Shown here one piece after another: positions 9,268 to 17,957 of a stretch of 64,000 bases of DNA. The translations under genes and the position numbers were made by a program. The DNA is from Bdellovibrionales bacterium RIFOXYC1_FULL_37_79 (GTDB lineage: Bacteria; Bdellovibrionota; Bacteriovoracia; Bacteriovoracales; Bacteriovoracaceae), in the NCBI GenBank assembly GCA_001770015.1, contig MEQB01000001.1, positions 154,452 to 218,451 of the forward strand, read 5' to 3'. How positions within the stretch are numbered: the stretch's first letter is position 1; each line of letters opens with the position of its first letter. The notes beneath the pieces are model-generated. The model saw only the letters and a program-made list of their open reading frames with translations, did not search any database and was not told the DNA's origin.

Positions 9268-9981
9268 CTAATTTGTTACAGCAGGAAATTTTGATTCTAT
9301 GGAATTGGCTAAAAACTGATGATCGTCGGTTTTAAAATAATCTTCAAGTGTTTGTATGATGGACGCAGTTATATCACCCAGTCGAATTTGGGGATAATGA
9401 TTGGAAATATTGGTCACTTGACTCCGGTGACTTTTAACATAGGGTTTATCGGTTTTCTGATAGACCGGCATCCAATTGATAGCACTTTTTAAATGTTCCA
9501 GATTGGTGTTAAACAAAAGGGAGGCGTGATAACAAAAAATATGATTGGTAAGCGCAACTGCTGAACCTAGAATTTTATGATCGTTAAGATAGATGGAGTT
9601 ACGCTCATCTCTCTTGGCCTGGATGTCTAATTTATTCAAGGCAACAACTAATTTTTTGGTGATAAAATCACTGTCTTTATGATCGTTTTGGGAAAGCCGT
9701 GGCCTATGTGGTTTAAAAAAACTGATGTTCAAGGTGCCCTCATCGTGATAAACCGTGCCGCCACCCGTATGTCTTTTTATTACTGGGATGTGGTGCTTTT
9801 GCGTGAAATCCTGATTTACTTCAAATGCCAGGTTTTGAAAGCGCCCCATGATAATGGAGGGGCTATTGTGCCATAATCGAAGGATAAATTGATCTTCATG
9901 CACATAATTGCCAAGCTTGGTTTCCAGAGCAAGATTAAATGAGGGGTTAGTGGATGGGGTTTTTAAAACCAAAAGTTTCAT
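9268..9981 (-). CDS. lplA: Lipoate-protein ligase A family protein
   Basis: 237 residues. It has the biotin/lipoate ligase fold signature 'RRxGGG' in the form 'IKRHTGGGTVYHDEGTLNIS', an N-terminal 'NPSFNLALETKL', and a lysine near 'ILGSAVALTNH' where catalytic Lys is expected. It should attach lipoate to the E2 lipoyl domain. It is shorter than the ~337-residue E. coli LplA and lacks the C-terminal accessory domain, as seen in LplJ- and LipM-like proteins, so it may work with a separate partner or do octanoyl/lipoyl transfer. First gene of the E1-E2-E3 operon, which fits its job. Confidence 0.88.
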   Translation of the reverse strand: MKLLVLKTPSTNPSFNLALETKLGNYVHEDQFILRLWHNSPSIIMGRFQNLAFEVNQDFTQKHHIPVIKRHTGGGTVYHDEGTLNISFFKPHRPRLSQNDHKDSDFITKKLVVALNKLDIQAKRDERNSIYLNDHKILGSAVALTNHIFCYHASLLFNTNLEHLKSAINWMPVYQKTDKPYVKSHRSQVTNISNHYPQIRLGDITASIIQTLEDYFKTDDHQFLANSIESKFPAVTN

Positions 9982-10023
9982 AAAGCTTAGTGTAAAATAG
10001 CAGTCTTTTTTTACATCACATTA

Positions 10024-11367
10024 TTAACTGATGATATTTTTCTTATGAAAAACTTTTTTAAAGGCGTCATAAGGTTTCCTAAAGTGGGAGTCAGAATAAG
10101 TCGCTTCAAAATCCTGTGCAATTTTTTTTAAAATCTCCAGGTTGATTTTTTCAGATAAAAGCCGGTGAGAAAATTCATGGGCCATAATGAAAATACACGA
10201 AAGACCTGATAAATGCTCGGTGGCCAGCTTCCGGGGAAAGCCTTTGCCGAAAGGTCTTTCATGATGATTGAGCACAACTTCCTTGATATTGTTGGCCACA
10301 TCTTGAATGGCCTTGACCTCATTTATCAGGGAGACACTTTTCGAGGGGTGGTTGAGCACATCCTTTTTTAATTCTTCGGAGAGCTTTTCAAACCGGGGAT
10401 CATCAGTGGAGGCAATGGATACAAGCTCATCATTGGGAAGTGACAGGTCTTGAAAAATGGCAGACATAGAAAGTTTTTGCATGGAATTATCACTGGCCCA
10501 GTCGGTTTGCGCAACAATGGCCACGGATAGATAGTTGGTCATCATGATTAGTTCGCTGGAATATTTTTGATATTTGATCAGATTTCCCATCAGTTTACTC
10601 ATTCTTTTATTCTTGCTTAAAATTTCCACACTGGATCGATGGACGGCTTGTCCCAGTTCAATTTCTTCCCGGGAAAGTCCCAGGTCCGAGAGGCTGGAGT
10701 GGATTTTATTAATGGAATCTATTTGGATTTCAAATTTTTGGACAGTGGTAATTTCGTTACTGGTGAGCGTTTCAATTAATTTTTGATTTATTTTGGTAGA
10801 TAATTCCGAATATTTTTCGGTGGGGACAAAGTAAAAATCCTCATCACTTGAAATATCTGAGAGATTGGTCACCTGGACGTATTGATTGGTGTGATCCATG
10901 ATAAAAATAGGAACTTCTTCTTTATGAAAAAAGGCGACTTTGTTGCCTCTGATGCGGCGAAACTGTTCTTTCAAGGAAGGTCTTTTGATTTTTAGGATGC
11001 GAGAAATTTCTTCCACCAATTCGTGTTCCTTGACGGGATATTTAAGATAAACGTTTTGGATTCGTTTAAGTAAAAAACCTTTAAGCATTTCATCGTAAGA
11101 CGGGAACTGCTGGGTCAGTAAAATAAAGGGGATTTCCAGGCCGTTTTCGACTATAAAACGATAGATCCGACTGGAATTTTTTCCCATGAAATTATATTGG
11201 GCAACTATCAAAGAAAAATCTTTGGTTGCATGGATGAGCTTAATGGCATGATCAACATTTTCCGCATAAATTAATTCGGCATTAAATTCTGATTCAATAT
11301 GCATGACAATAAGATCCCGGATTTCGGGATTTTCTTCGGCGATCAAAATACGTGGTTTTGGATTCAT
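10024..11367 (-). CDS. Degenerate response-regulator receiver with HD-GYP-like output domain
   Basis: 447 residues. Residues 1-125 look like a receiver ('RILIAEENPEIRDLI', 'IPFILLTQQ', 'YLKYPVKEHELV') with the acidic pair and C-terminal Lys, but the phospho-acceptor Asp is Gln in 'LIVAQYNFMG'. Residues 250-430 resemble HD-GYP: 'LNHHERPFGKGFPRKL' matches the HHExxDGxGYP region and 'LSGLSCIFIMAHEFSHRL' follows, but the metal-binding His-Asp is 'FQDLSLPND' (no His). Cyclic-di-GMP hydrolysis is therefore unlikely, and a binding or scaffold role is more plausible. Divergent from the membrane protein/histidine kinase pair. Confidence 0.75.
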   Translation of the reverse strand: MNPKPRILIAEENPEIRDLIVMHIESEFNAELIYAENVDHAIKLIHATKDFSLIVAQYNFMGKNSSRIYRFIVENGLEIPFILLTQQFPSYDEMLKGFLLKRIQNVYLKYPVKEHELVEEISRILKIKRPSLKEQFRRIRGNKVAFFHKEEVPIFIMDHTNQYVQVTNLSDISSDEDFYFVPTEKYSELSTKINQKLIETLTSNEITTVQKFEIQIDSINKIHSSLSDLGLSREEIELGQAVHRSSVEILSKNKRMSKLMGNLIKYQKYSSELIMMTNYLSVAIVAQTDWASDNSMQKLSMSAIFQDLSLPNDELVSIASTDDPRFEKLSEELKKDVLNHPSKSVSLINEVKAIQDVANNIKEVVLNHHERPFGKGFPRKLATEHLSGLSCIFIMAHEFSHRLLSEKINLEILKKIAQDFEATYSDSHFRKPYDAFKKVFHKKNIIS

Positions 11368-11507
11368 TACCTTTATTTTATAGGTATAAGTTGAAATTTG
11401 TTTAAAAGGTCAGTTTTTTTCCTTGTTTTCTAAGTATTGGACGTTTTTAGTTGGATAAAAAGTGTTTAAGGAATGTTTATAATATTACTCATCTATTTAA
11501 AGATATT

Positions 11508-11861
11508 ATGATAATTATGGGTATGAAAAAAAATAGGGGAATATATTTGTTGTTAGTATTTTGTCTTTGTGCCGGCATATGGCTCTATTTTAATCAATCA
11601 AGTGAATCGCTGGTTTCTCTAGGTCTTATTTTTTTTATTTTTTGCTTGGTGTATTTTAAACAAATACCAAAAGCTACTCAAATAAAAAGTGAGGACCCTT
11701 ATCGTGTATCCTATGAAGTGAAAGAATTTCATAACGATTTTTCTAAAATTGGCAGTGGCTATCCCATGAGAAAAGATCAGAGAGTTCCTTGTTGCGGGGG
11801 TGTGGTCGAGGGAGACACATCTTGTTTCCATAAAAACTGTGGAGATAAAAAAAATGACTGA
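11508..11861 (+). CDS. Small membrane protein of unknown function
   Basis: About 117 residues from ATG 11508; in-frame ATGs at 11517 and 11523 and an upstream TTG at 11451 are alternatives and none has a clear SD. There are two hydrophobic helices at the N-terminus (about residues 10-55) followed by a soluble tail with a 'PCCGGVVEGDTSC' Cys cluster that could bind metal or form disulfides. It overlaps the histidine kinase start by 8 bases, so the two are probably co-translated. No family recognised. Confidence 0.55.
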   Translation: MIIMGMKKNRGIYLLLVFCLCAGIWLYFNQSSESLVSLGLIFFIFCLVYFKQIPKATQIKSEDPYRVSYEVKEFHNDFSKIGSGYPMRKDQRVPCCGGVVEGDTSCFHKNCGDKKND

Positions 11862-13137
11862 TGTTGATCTGGTAAAAGAAAATATTCAACTCAAATTACA
11901 AATTGAAAATTTAAGCCAGGATCTTATAAAGTTGAAAGAAATTCAAAAAGAACTGGATGAAAGCAATCAACGTTTTGATGATGTTATTCACTCTGCTTTG
12001 GATGCAATTTTATTAATTGACGGGGACAAATTTGTGGATGCCAATAATGCCACGGTCAAAATGTTGAAGTATCCAAGCAGAGAAGACTTTTTAATGTCCC
12101 ATCCTTCCAAGTTATCCCCCCCGTTGCAGATGGATGGAAAACCATCTTACGAAAAGGCAGAAGAAATGATGAAAATGGCCTACCAAAATGGATTTCATCG
12201 TTTTGAATGGATTCATCGCAAAGCCGATGGGGAAGATTTTCCAGTGGAAGTTTCGCTTACACCGATTTTATATCGAGGTAGAACTATTTTGCATTGTCTT
12301 TGGCGGGATTTGACCAATGCCAGAAAAATAGAAGTGGAAAACCAAAAGATGCAACACGAAATTAGACAAAAGGAACTTTCGCTTATCCATGCTTCTAAAA
12401 TGGCCACCTTGGGTGAAATGGCCGGCGGGGTGGCACACGAAATTAATAATCCACTAACTATTATTATTGGTTATTTGAAAATATTGAAACTTGAGCTTAG
12501 TAAGATGATGTTTGGGCAAAAAGACCGCATTTTATCCATGATCACCGATATTGATAAGACCGCTAAACGGATTGGCGAAATTACTCAAGGCCTCTATTTA
12601 TTTTCAAGAGATGCGACACTGGATAATCTAAACCAGATACCTGTTAATCATTTAATTCATACTACAGTGTCCTTTTGTCTTGAAAAATTTAAAAATAACA
12701 ACATTTCTCTACGCATTGAGGATAATTCAGTGGATGCTTATATTTATGGAAACGAGACGCTACTAGGCCAGGTGCTACTTAATCTTTTAAATAATGCTTA
12801 TGATGCGGTCAAGGTACAAAATCCTAAATGGATTGACATCACTACGATGATTAATACCCAAAATAGTCGAATAGAAATACGTATTCGAGATAGTGGACAA
12901 GGGATACCTGTTGAAAATCATCATAAAATTATGCAACCTTTTTTTACTACTAAAGAAGTAGGTACAGGGACAGGTCTGGGATTAAGTATTTCTTTGGGAA
13001 TTGTCAGAGAACATGGAGGAGATCTTTTTTTAGAGACTGACTCTTGTCATACTTGCTTTGTTATCTCATTACCCCAGGGACGTCCTAAAACGAAAAATAA
13101 GGTACAGGCCGATGATGGGGTTGGGATCATCGGTTAA
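11854..13137 (+). CDS. PAS-domain sensor histidine kinase
   Basis: 427 residues from ATG 11854, chosen for its SD GGAG 9 bases upstream and 8-base overlap with the preceding gene. An N-terminal coiled coil (5-40) is followed by a PAS domain (about 40-158), a second helix, and HisKA with phospho-acceptor His195 in 'GEMAGGVAHEINNPL'. The ATPase part has N-box 'LLNLLNNAYDAV', G1 'IRDSGQGIP' and G2 'GTGTGLGLSIS'. No transmembrane segment or fused receiver, so it is a cytoplasmic sensor; its signal and partner are not visible. Its last 4 bases overlap the end of the DUF1003 gene. Confidence 0.93.
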   Translation: MTDVDLVKENIQLKLQIENLSQDLIKLKEIQKELDESNQRFDDVIHSALDAILLIDGDKFVDANNATVKMLKYPSREDFLMSHPSKLSPPLQMDGKPSYEKAEEMMKMAYQNGFHRFEWIHRKADGEDFPVEVSLTPILYRGRTILHCLWRDLTNARKIEVENQKMQHEIRQKELSLIHASKMATLGEMAGGVAHEINNPLTIIIGYLKILKLELSKMMFGQKDRILSMITDIDKTAKRIGEITQGLYLFSRDATLDNLNQIPVNHLIHTTVSFCLEKFKNNNISLRIEDNSVDAYIYGNETLLGQVLLNLLNNAYDAVKVQNPKWIDITTMINTQNSRIEIRIRDSGQGIPVENHHKIMQPFFTTKEVGTGTGLGLSISLGIVREHGGDLFLETDSCHTCFVISLPQGRPKTKNKVQADDGVGIIG

Positions 13138-13838
13138 GGGTTTTCTGACTTTTGTAGTAATTCGTTTTGCACTTCTTGAATTTCCAGCAACCTTTGCCAT
13201 TGATGAGATGAAAGCTGGTCAAGTTTGGTTCTTATTTGACGAATTTCAAATTCTGCTTTCAAATTTACTTTATAATCCATTTCTGCTTGAATCCGGTCTT
13301 TTTTAGCCTGACGGTTTTGACTCATCATAATGATGGGAGCCTGGAAAGCGGCCAGACTTGAAAGGATGAGATTTAACAAGATAAACGGGAAGGGATCAAA
13401 GGTTTTGTTTATTAGGATGGCAGAATTGATTAAAATCCAGAAGACAAGAATGCTAATAAATAAAATAATAAATACCCAGCTTCCACCAAAGGTGGCAATT
13501 TTATCCGCCAATCGATCACCAAATGAAATATTTTCGTTATATATTTCATTAATATTTTCTGAAACTGCTTCATACTCACTTATGCTTTGTATGATGGTGT
13601 GTTCAATATCGCTTATTTCGTTTTGATTTTTTAAGATGGAGGCCTTTATATATTCTGCTCGTAAATGATTCAGATCCTTAAAACAAATATATTTATCCTC
13701 TTCCCACCCACTCGCAACATTTTTTATTAAATTACTCACATCATGGCCGACGAGGCCGTAAGGGGTTAAATCCTTATTTGAAAACATTTGACCACAAACA
13801 GCACATTCCTGTTTTTTTCCTCTTATTTTATGATTCAT
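13134..13838 (-). CDS. DUF1003 membrane protein
   Basis: 234 residues. The N-terminus has a 'CAVCG' pair. The DUF1003 core is clear: 'FGDRLADKIATFGGSWVF', two membrane helices (about 125-180), then 'LAAFQAPIIMMSQNRQ' and 'KKDRIQAEMDYKVN'. A C-terminal helical tail follows. The function of the family is unknown; it is a cytoplasmic-membrane protein. It follows the gene ending at 13882 on the same strand; a short GC-rich hairpin (TCCGC/GCGGA) lies between them. Confidence 0.92.
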   Translation of the reverse strand: MNHKIRGKKQECAVCGQMFSNKDLTPYGLVGHDVSNLIKNVASGWEEDKYICFKDLNHLRAEYIKASILKNQNEISDIEHTIIQSISEYEAVSENINEIYNENISFGDRLADKIATFGGSWVFIILFISILVFWILINSAILINKTFDPFPFILLNLILSSLAAFQAPIIMMSQNRQAKKDRIQAEMDYKVNLKAEFEIRQIRTKLDQLSSHQWQRLLEIQEVQNELLQKSENP

Positions 13839-13881
13839 ATCCAGAAACTCCGCTTCCGCTAGGCGGATTCAGTTAAACAAG

Positions 13882-14301
13882 TTAGAGGGAACACTTGGGA
13901 AATTTCGCAAGAGCTTCTTTTAGGGCATGTTCTTCACTTGCACCGTAAGCTTCGTCTTCATATTCACTGATGGAAAAGCCACCGTTATCATCTTTTCTCA
14001 TCAGTTTAACACTTACTTTGATTAGGCCGTACCCTTCAGACGATAGAAGTACGTGTAAAACAAATTCGCGGTTGGCAGGAATGTCGTAGGCAGTATAACC
14101 TTTCATATCAGATAAAAAGTCGCTATGTTTTAACTTCTTTTTTAGCAAATTATAGTGCACATCAATATTGACCTGATACATTCTGAAGGCCAATTGACAA
14201 TTATTTTGTGCAATAATGATTTTATTGGCAGCGTGTGAATGGGAATTTATAGAAAATTGGACCAGTAAGGTAACTAAAATGGTAAGAATTATGGGTTTCA
14301 T
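13882..14301 (-). CDS. Small exported protein of unknown function
   Basis: 139 residues with a clear signal peptide (MKPIILTILVTLLVQF, cleavage after His-Ala-Ala near 25). The mature part is about 110 residues with Cys34 and Cys137 that could form a disulfide and a C-terminal 'HALKEALAKFP' helix. The SD GGAGG is 7 bases before the ATG. No family recognised. Confidence 0.65.
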   Translation of the reverse strand: MKPIILTILVTLLVQFSINSHSHAANKIIIAQNNCQLAFRMYQVNIDVHYNLLKKKLKHSDFLSDMKGYTAYDIPANREFVLHVLLSSEGYGLIKVSVKLMRKDDNGGFSISEYEDEAYGASEEHALKEALAKFPKCSL

Positions 14302-14501
14302 CGATCTACCTCCAGTGATTAGACTAACAATTTTTTGTCAAACTTGCTGTGTGGTGTTATAACATCGTTTTGTGCGGCTTTGTTATTAAAATGAATTCCG
14401 GCTTGAATTTTGGAATATTTTACACACCCGATTGCGCAGAGCGACTTTTTGAGATATAAGTGGCCATTCCGATTATGGATATATTCTTTTGTTTTTCTTA
14501 A

Positions 14502-14524
14502 AAGTATTTGTTACACAAATACTT
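14502..14524. promoter_or_regulatory. Perfect palindrome abutting the SD of the metallopeptidase operon
   Basis: AAGTATTTGT, a 3-base spacer TAC, and ACAAATACTT form a perfect 10-bp inverted repeat. The SD GGAG (14525-14528) starts at the next base and the ATG is at 14535. This placement fits a repressor operator or an RNA hairpin controlling translation. The half-site TTTGTnnnACAAA resembles operators of dimeric helix-turn-helix proteins, but no regulator is identified. Confidence 0.5.
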
Positions 14525-14534
14525 GGAGATACGG

Positions 14535-15548
14535 ATGCAAAAACAAAAGGCCTTTAAAGATATTGATCAAATACCTATTCACGAATTGTTAAAAATTCCA
14601 CTCAACCAACTGCGCATATTTCAAGTGCCTGATTATATTAAGGAAGCTCTGGAAGAGGTTAAAGAGGAGCTCAAGACTAAACATATTCTGATCCGCCCTA
14701 AAATGTGGGTCTCAGAAGAATGGATCTGTCCCGATGGCACCGCAGGTATCGGGGTGCCATTTTACCTGGGAAGTAATAGGTTACTTCGCATGGAAAAAAA
14801 AGAAGTTGGTTTTGTCGAAGGAGAAACCAAGGAAAAGGCCAAAAAATTAATCAGACATGAACTAGGCCACGTCGTAGATAATTTATTTCAGCTTAGAAGA
14901 AATAGGGAAAGAATTAAGATCTTCGGAAAAAATTCAAAAAAATATCCCAATAGGTATGACATCAGGCCCTATAGCAAAAATTATGTGAGACATTTAAAAG
15001 ATGGTTATGCTCAAGGACATCCGGCAGAGGATTTTGCAGAAACTTTTGCCGTCTGGCTAGATCCTCAAAGTAATTGGAAGAAAAAATATCAAAACTGGGG
15101 ATGCTTAAAAAAACTTTTATATATGGATCAGCTGATGCATTCCTTGCAAGGAGCAAAACCGGTCCAATACGATAAAAATGTCTATTATGAAATACATAGT
15201 ATGGATAAAACTTATGGGAAATATTTATGGGAGAGAAAGCAAAAATTTAATTCGAAGGATACTTTTTGGGATAATTTAAAGTTAGGAGTTAAAGGTCTTT
15301 CCAAAACAAATAAAAAAATAAAAATCAAACATTTTTTATCCCGATACGGGAAAGACATTATCGGTCCGGTGGCGATTGAAACAGGATTGCCCAAATACCT
15401 GGTAAAAAGAATGATTGATGATATTAAAAAAAATAATTCAGATTTGATGATTGATAGAATACTTCCTTCTAAAGAAATTATGAGTTATCATATAACGGAT
15501 AAGGCGCATGCTTTTATAAATGAAGGAAGACATTTTATCCGTCTATGA
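14535..15548 (+). CDS. Putative zinc metallopeptidase (HExxH ... EDFAE)
   Basis: 337 residues from ATG 14535 (SD GGAG, 6 bases). No signal peptide, so probably cytoplasmic. The zinc site is 'IRHELGHVVDNL' (about residue 113), followed about 50 residues later by 'YAQGHPAEDFAETFAVWLD', where a Glu is the likely third ligand, as in gluzincins. The remaining C-terminal 130 residues are basic and of unknown fold. The gene at 30204 has the same arrangement, so the two are probably distant paralogs. Its stop overlaps the ATP-grasp start by 4 bases, which implies joint function. Substrate unknown. Confidence 0.75.
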   Translation: MQKQKAFKDIDQIPIHELLKIPLNQLRIFQVPDYIKEALEEVKEELKTKHILIRPKMWVSEEWICPDGTAGIGVPFYLGSNRLLRMEKKEVGFVEGETKEKAKKLIRHELGHVVDNLFQLRRNRERIKIFGKNSKKYPNRYDIRPYSKNYVRHLKDGYAQGHPAEDFAETFAVWLDPQSNWKKKYQNWGCLKKLLYMDQLMHSLQGAKPVQYDKNVYYEIHSMDKTYGKYLWERKQKFNSKDTFWDNLKLGVKGLSKTNKKIKIKHFLSRYGKDIIGPVAIETGLPKYLVKRMIDDIKKNNSDLMIDRILPSKEIMSYHITDKAHAFINEGRHFIRL

Positions 15549-16564
15549 AAAAACTTAAAATTCTGGTTTTGATTCATCCCTCCTTGATTCCACCGACCAA
15601 TGCCACTCACCATGAGGCAGAAACAATGCCTTGGCGAACTGAACATTATGTTATTGGATCGCTGACACATATGGGGCATCAGGTGCAGGTATTGGGGGTG
15701 GAAAGTGATTTAAGAGTTATTCAAAAAGCCAAGGAAGATTTTAAACCACACATAGCTTTCAATCTGCTTGAACAATTTGATGGTGAGACCTTATTTGATC
15801 ATAATGTAGTTTCTTATCTTGAAATGATTAAACTTCCCTATACGGGGTGTAATCCCAAAGGCCTGATTTTGGCCCGGGATAAATCTCTGTCTAAAAAAAT
15901 AATGTTTTACCACCGAATAAAAACTCCCTTATTCATGGTTGTGGCCCAGAATTCCAAATTTAAAAGGCCTAAAAATTTAAAATTTCCCTTGTTCGTAAAA
16001 TCGTTAACCGAAGAAGGCTCAGTGGGAATTTCCCAAAATTCTATTGTTTACGATGATGAAAAACTGCTTGAAAGGATCAAGTTTATTCACGAAACCACTT
16101 TTTCGGATGCCATTATAGAAACCTATATTGAGGGGACGGACCTCTATATTAGTTTAATGGGGAATAAAAAAGTGGTGCATTATCCACTTTTAGAACTGAA
16201 ATTTAAAAATGTCCCGGCCGGGTTTCATCATATCGCCACCAGCAAAGTAAAGTGGGATCCCGAGTACCGCAAGAAATATGATATTGATACTCACGAAGTG
16301 AAAGATTTGTCCAAAGAGGATTATAATAACATTGTTAAAACCGGGAAAAAAATTTACCGGGCCTTAAATTTAAGTGGTTATGCCCGCATTGATTTAAGAC
16401 TCACACCGGGTAATCGGATATATTTTTTGGAAGCCAATCCCAACCCAGATATGGCCAAAACCGATGATTTTGCCATATCTGCTAAAAACGCCGGGGTGTC
16501 CTACGAAGAGTTGCTGGAAAAAGCTCTTTCGCTGGGCCTATCTTATTACGATAGTATTTGTTAA
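15545..16564 (+). CDS. ATP-grasp ligase, D-Ala-D-Ala ligase-like
   Basis: 339 residues. It has the D-alanine-D-alanine ligase layout: N-terminal Rossmann-like part ending in 'PYTGCNPKGLILARDKSL', the Lys-containing central part 'FPLFVKSLTEEGSVGIS', and the metal-binding end 'GYARIDLRL' and 'YFLEANPNPDMAKTDDFA'. It would activate a carboxylate with ATP and couple it to an amine. Sequence and context differ from a Ddl (no mur or fts genes), so peptide, amino-acid or small-molecule ligation is more likely. Coupled to the metallopeptidase by ATGA overlap and followed after 59 bases by a small secreted protein. Confidence 0.85.
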   Translation: MKKLKILVLIHPSLIPPTNATHHEAETMPWRTEHYVIGSLTHMGHQVQVLGVESDLRVIQKAKEDFKPHIAFNLLEQFDGETLFDHNVVSYLEMIKLPYTGCNPKGLILARDKSLSKKIMFYHRIKTPLFMVVAQNSKFKRPKNLKFPLFVKSLTEEGSVGISQNSIVYDDEKLLERIKFIHETTFSDAIIETYIEGTDLYISLMGNKKVVHYPLLELKFKNVPAGFHHIATSKVKWDPEYRKKYDIDTHEVKDLSKEDYNNIVKTGKKIYRALNLSGYARIDLRLTPGNRIYFLEANPNPDMAKTDDFAISAKNAGVSYEELLEKALSLGLSYYDSIC

Positions 16565-16623
16565 TCTTTTCACAATATTCACTTTAGCTTGCGAAAGGTT
16601 TACCCCGGAGGTAAACACTGGGA

Positions 16624-16977
16624 ATGACAACATTGATAAGGGTGACTATTTTTTGTTTGGGAGTAATAATTGGCCTGGAAACTGCCAAAGCAGAACCCCT
16701 ACTTTTTAATTCTAAAGAGTCTGATCATTTTGCCACCATTCAAATTAAAGATTTAAGTCTGGAACCAAGTTTCGACGTGGATATTGATTCTTACTACATA
16801 GCACCAGTGGATAAACAAGAGGTGCAAAGTAAAAATAAGAATACCGAATTAAGTATTACACCCGGGGAAGATTTGTATAAACTTTTTGAAGACAACAAAT
16901 ATGACATAATGGATACTATCAAAAATTTGGATTTAAAAAAGCCACCCGTCAAGACAGAGTTAAAAATCAGGTTTTAA
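16624..16977 (+). CDS. Small exported protein downstream of the ATP-grasp gene
   Basis: 117 residues: signal peptide at 1-23 ending in 'GLETAKAEP', then an acidic mature part with no Cys. A GGAGG (16607-16611) lies inside a small hairpin (GTTTACC 16598-16604 with GGTAAAC 16610-16616), 12 bases before the ATG, so translation may depend on opening that stem. It probably belongs to the metallopeptidase/ATP-grasp operon. It could be a substrate or an unrelated envelope protein; no family recognised. Confidence 0.55.
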   Translation: MTTLIRVTIFCLGVIIGLETAKAEPLLFNSKESDHFATIQIKDLSLEPSFDVDIDSYYIAPVDKQEVQSKNKNTELSITPGEDLYKLFEDNKYDIMDTIKNLDLKKPPVKTELKIRF

Positions 16978-16984
16978 ATTTTTT

Positions 16985-17866
16985 TTAAAGTTTAAAGTTG
17001 GCCATGATATGTGCGGAGATAGGGTTGACAATTTTTCGTTGTGCCGTCACCATCCAATAATCAGTGGTAACTTGAGACAGAGTTCCTATTTCAACTAGTT
17101 TTTTTGCCATGATATATTCTTGGCCGGCAAATTGGGGAAGTACCACCAGTCCCATCCCCGCTATTCCCATAAGTTTTTGAAAGGTAGTATCCTGGGTTTC
17201 GATGGTGACATCGATATCAATTTTTCTTTTGTAAAAGAATTTATCAATATCAAGTCTTATCTGACTATGGGGGGTTGGTAAAATAAATGGCTGTCCCCCC
17301 AATGATTTAGGAAAATCTTTTTTTAGATTGGCATAATTGGAGGTACCAAAGACGGCCATGGGTATGCGAGATAAGAGTTTGGTATCAAGTGGGGTGGAAA
17401 CGTTGGTACTGGGTGGAGCATCGGTGACAATGAGGTCAATTTTGTGATTGATCAGTTGATCGATAATAAATTTGGCACTGCCTTCCAGTATGATAATCTT
17501 GGTATCCATCTCGCGGCGAATATGCTCAATGATTTTTAGAATAAATGATTTAGGGATGCTTTCCAGGGTTCCGATATGCACCTGTCTTCTGATGGCCAGG
17601 GTTTTATCATCCATGACCTCCAGCAGTTCTCGGCCCAGCTTGAAGATGTGATTGGCATATTCCAAAACAATTTCGCCAGCCTCGGTTAGAAAAAGTGCGC
17701 GGTTTTTGCGCTCAAAAAGCTGCTCCCCTAAGGATTCTTCTAAAACTTTTAATTGAGCCGACAAGGCGGGCTGTCCGAGATGGAGTTTTTTGGAAGCCTT
17801 GGAAATGCTGCCTTCTTCGGCGATGGTTTTAAAATAATAGAGGTGATGATAGTTAAGCCAGCGCAT
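16985..17866 (-). CDS. LysR-type transcriptional regulator, NhaR-like
   Basis: 293 residues. The N-terminus 'WLNYHHLYYFKTIAEEGSIS' and the helix-turn-helix 'KLHLGQPALSAQLKVLEESL' match the NhaR branch of LysR regulators, which begin with an Asn-Tyr-His/Asn-His-Leu-Tyr-Tyr-Phe block. The effector domain (90-290) has 'HIGTLESIPKSF' and 'GMGLVVLPQF'. NhaR proteins respond to Na+ in E. coli, but no nhaA or transporter is adjacent, so the target is unknown. SD AGG before the ATG. It converges on the small secreted gene with a 7-base gap. Confidence 0.87.
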   Translation of the reverse strand: MRWLNYHHLYYFKTIAEEGSISKASKKLHLGQPALSAQLKVLEESLGEQLFERKNRALFLTEAGEIVLEYANHIFKLGRELLEVMDDKTLAIRRQVHIGTLESIPKSFILKIIEHIRREMDTKIIILEGSAKFIIDQLINHKIDLIVTDAPPSTNVSTPLDTKLLSRIPMAVFGTSNYANLKKDFPKSLGGQPFILPTPHSQIRLDIDKFFYKRKIDIDVTIETQDTTFQKLMGIAGMGLVVLPQFAGQEYIMAKKLVEIGTLSQVTTDYWMVTAQRKIVNPISAHIMANFKL

Positions 17867-17957
17867 ATATTAAACCTGGGTTTTTTGAGTTTGTAATATC
17901 TATAAGAATTTGGTGGGGAAGTAAAGATGATTGTTCGATTTTATCGAAGAAATCAGG

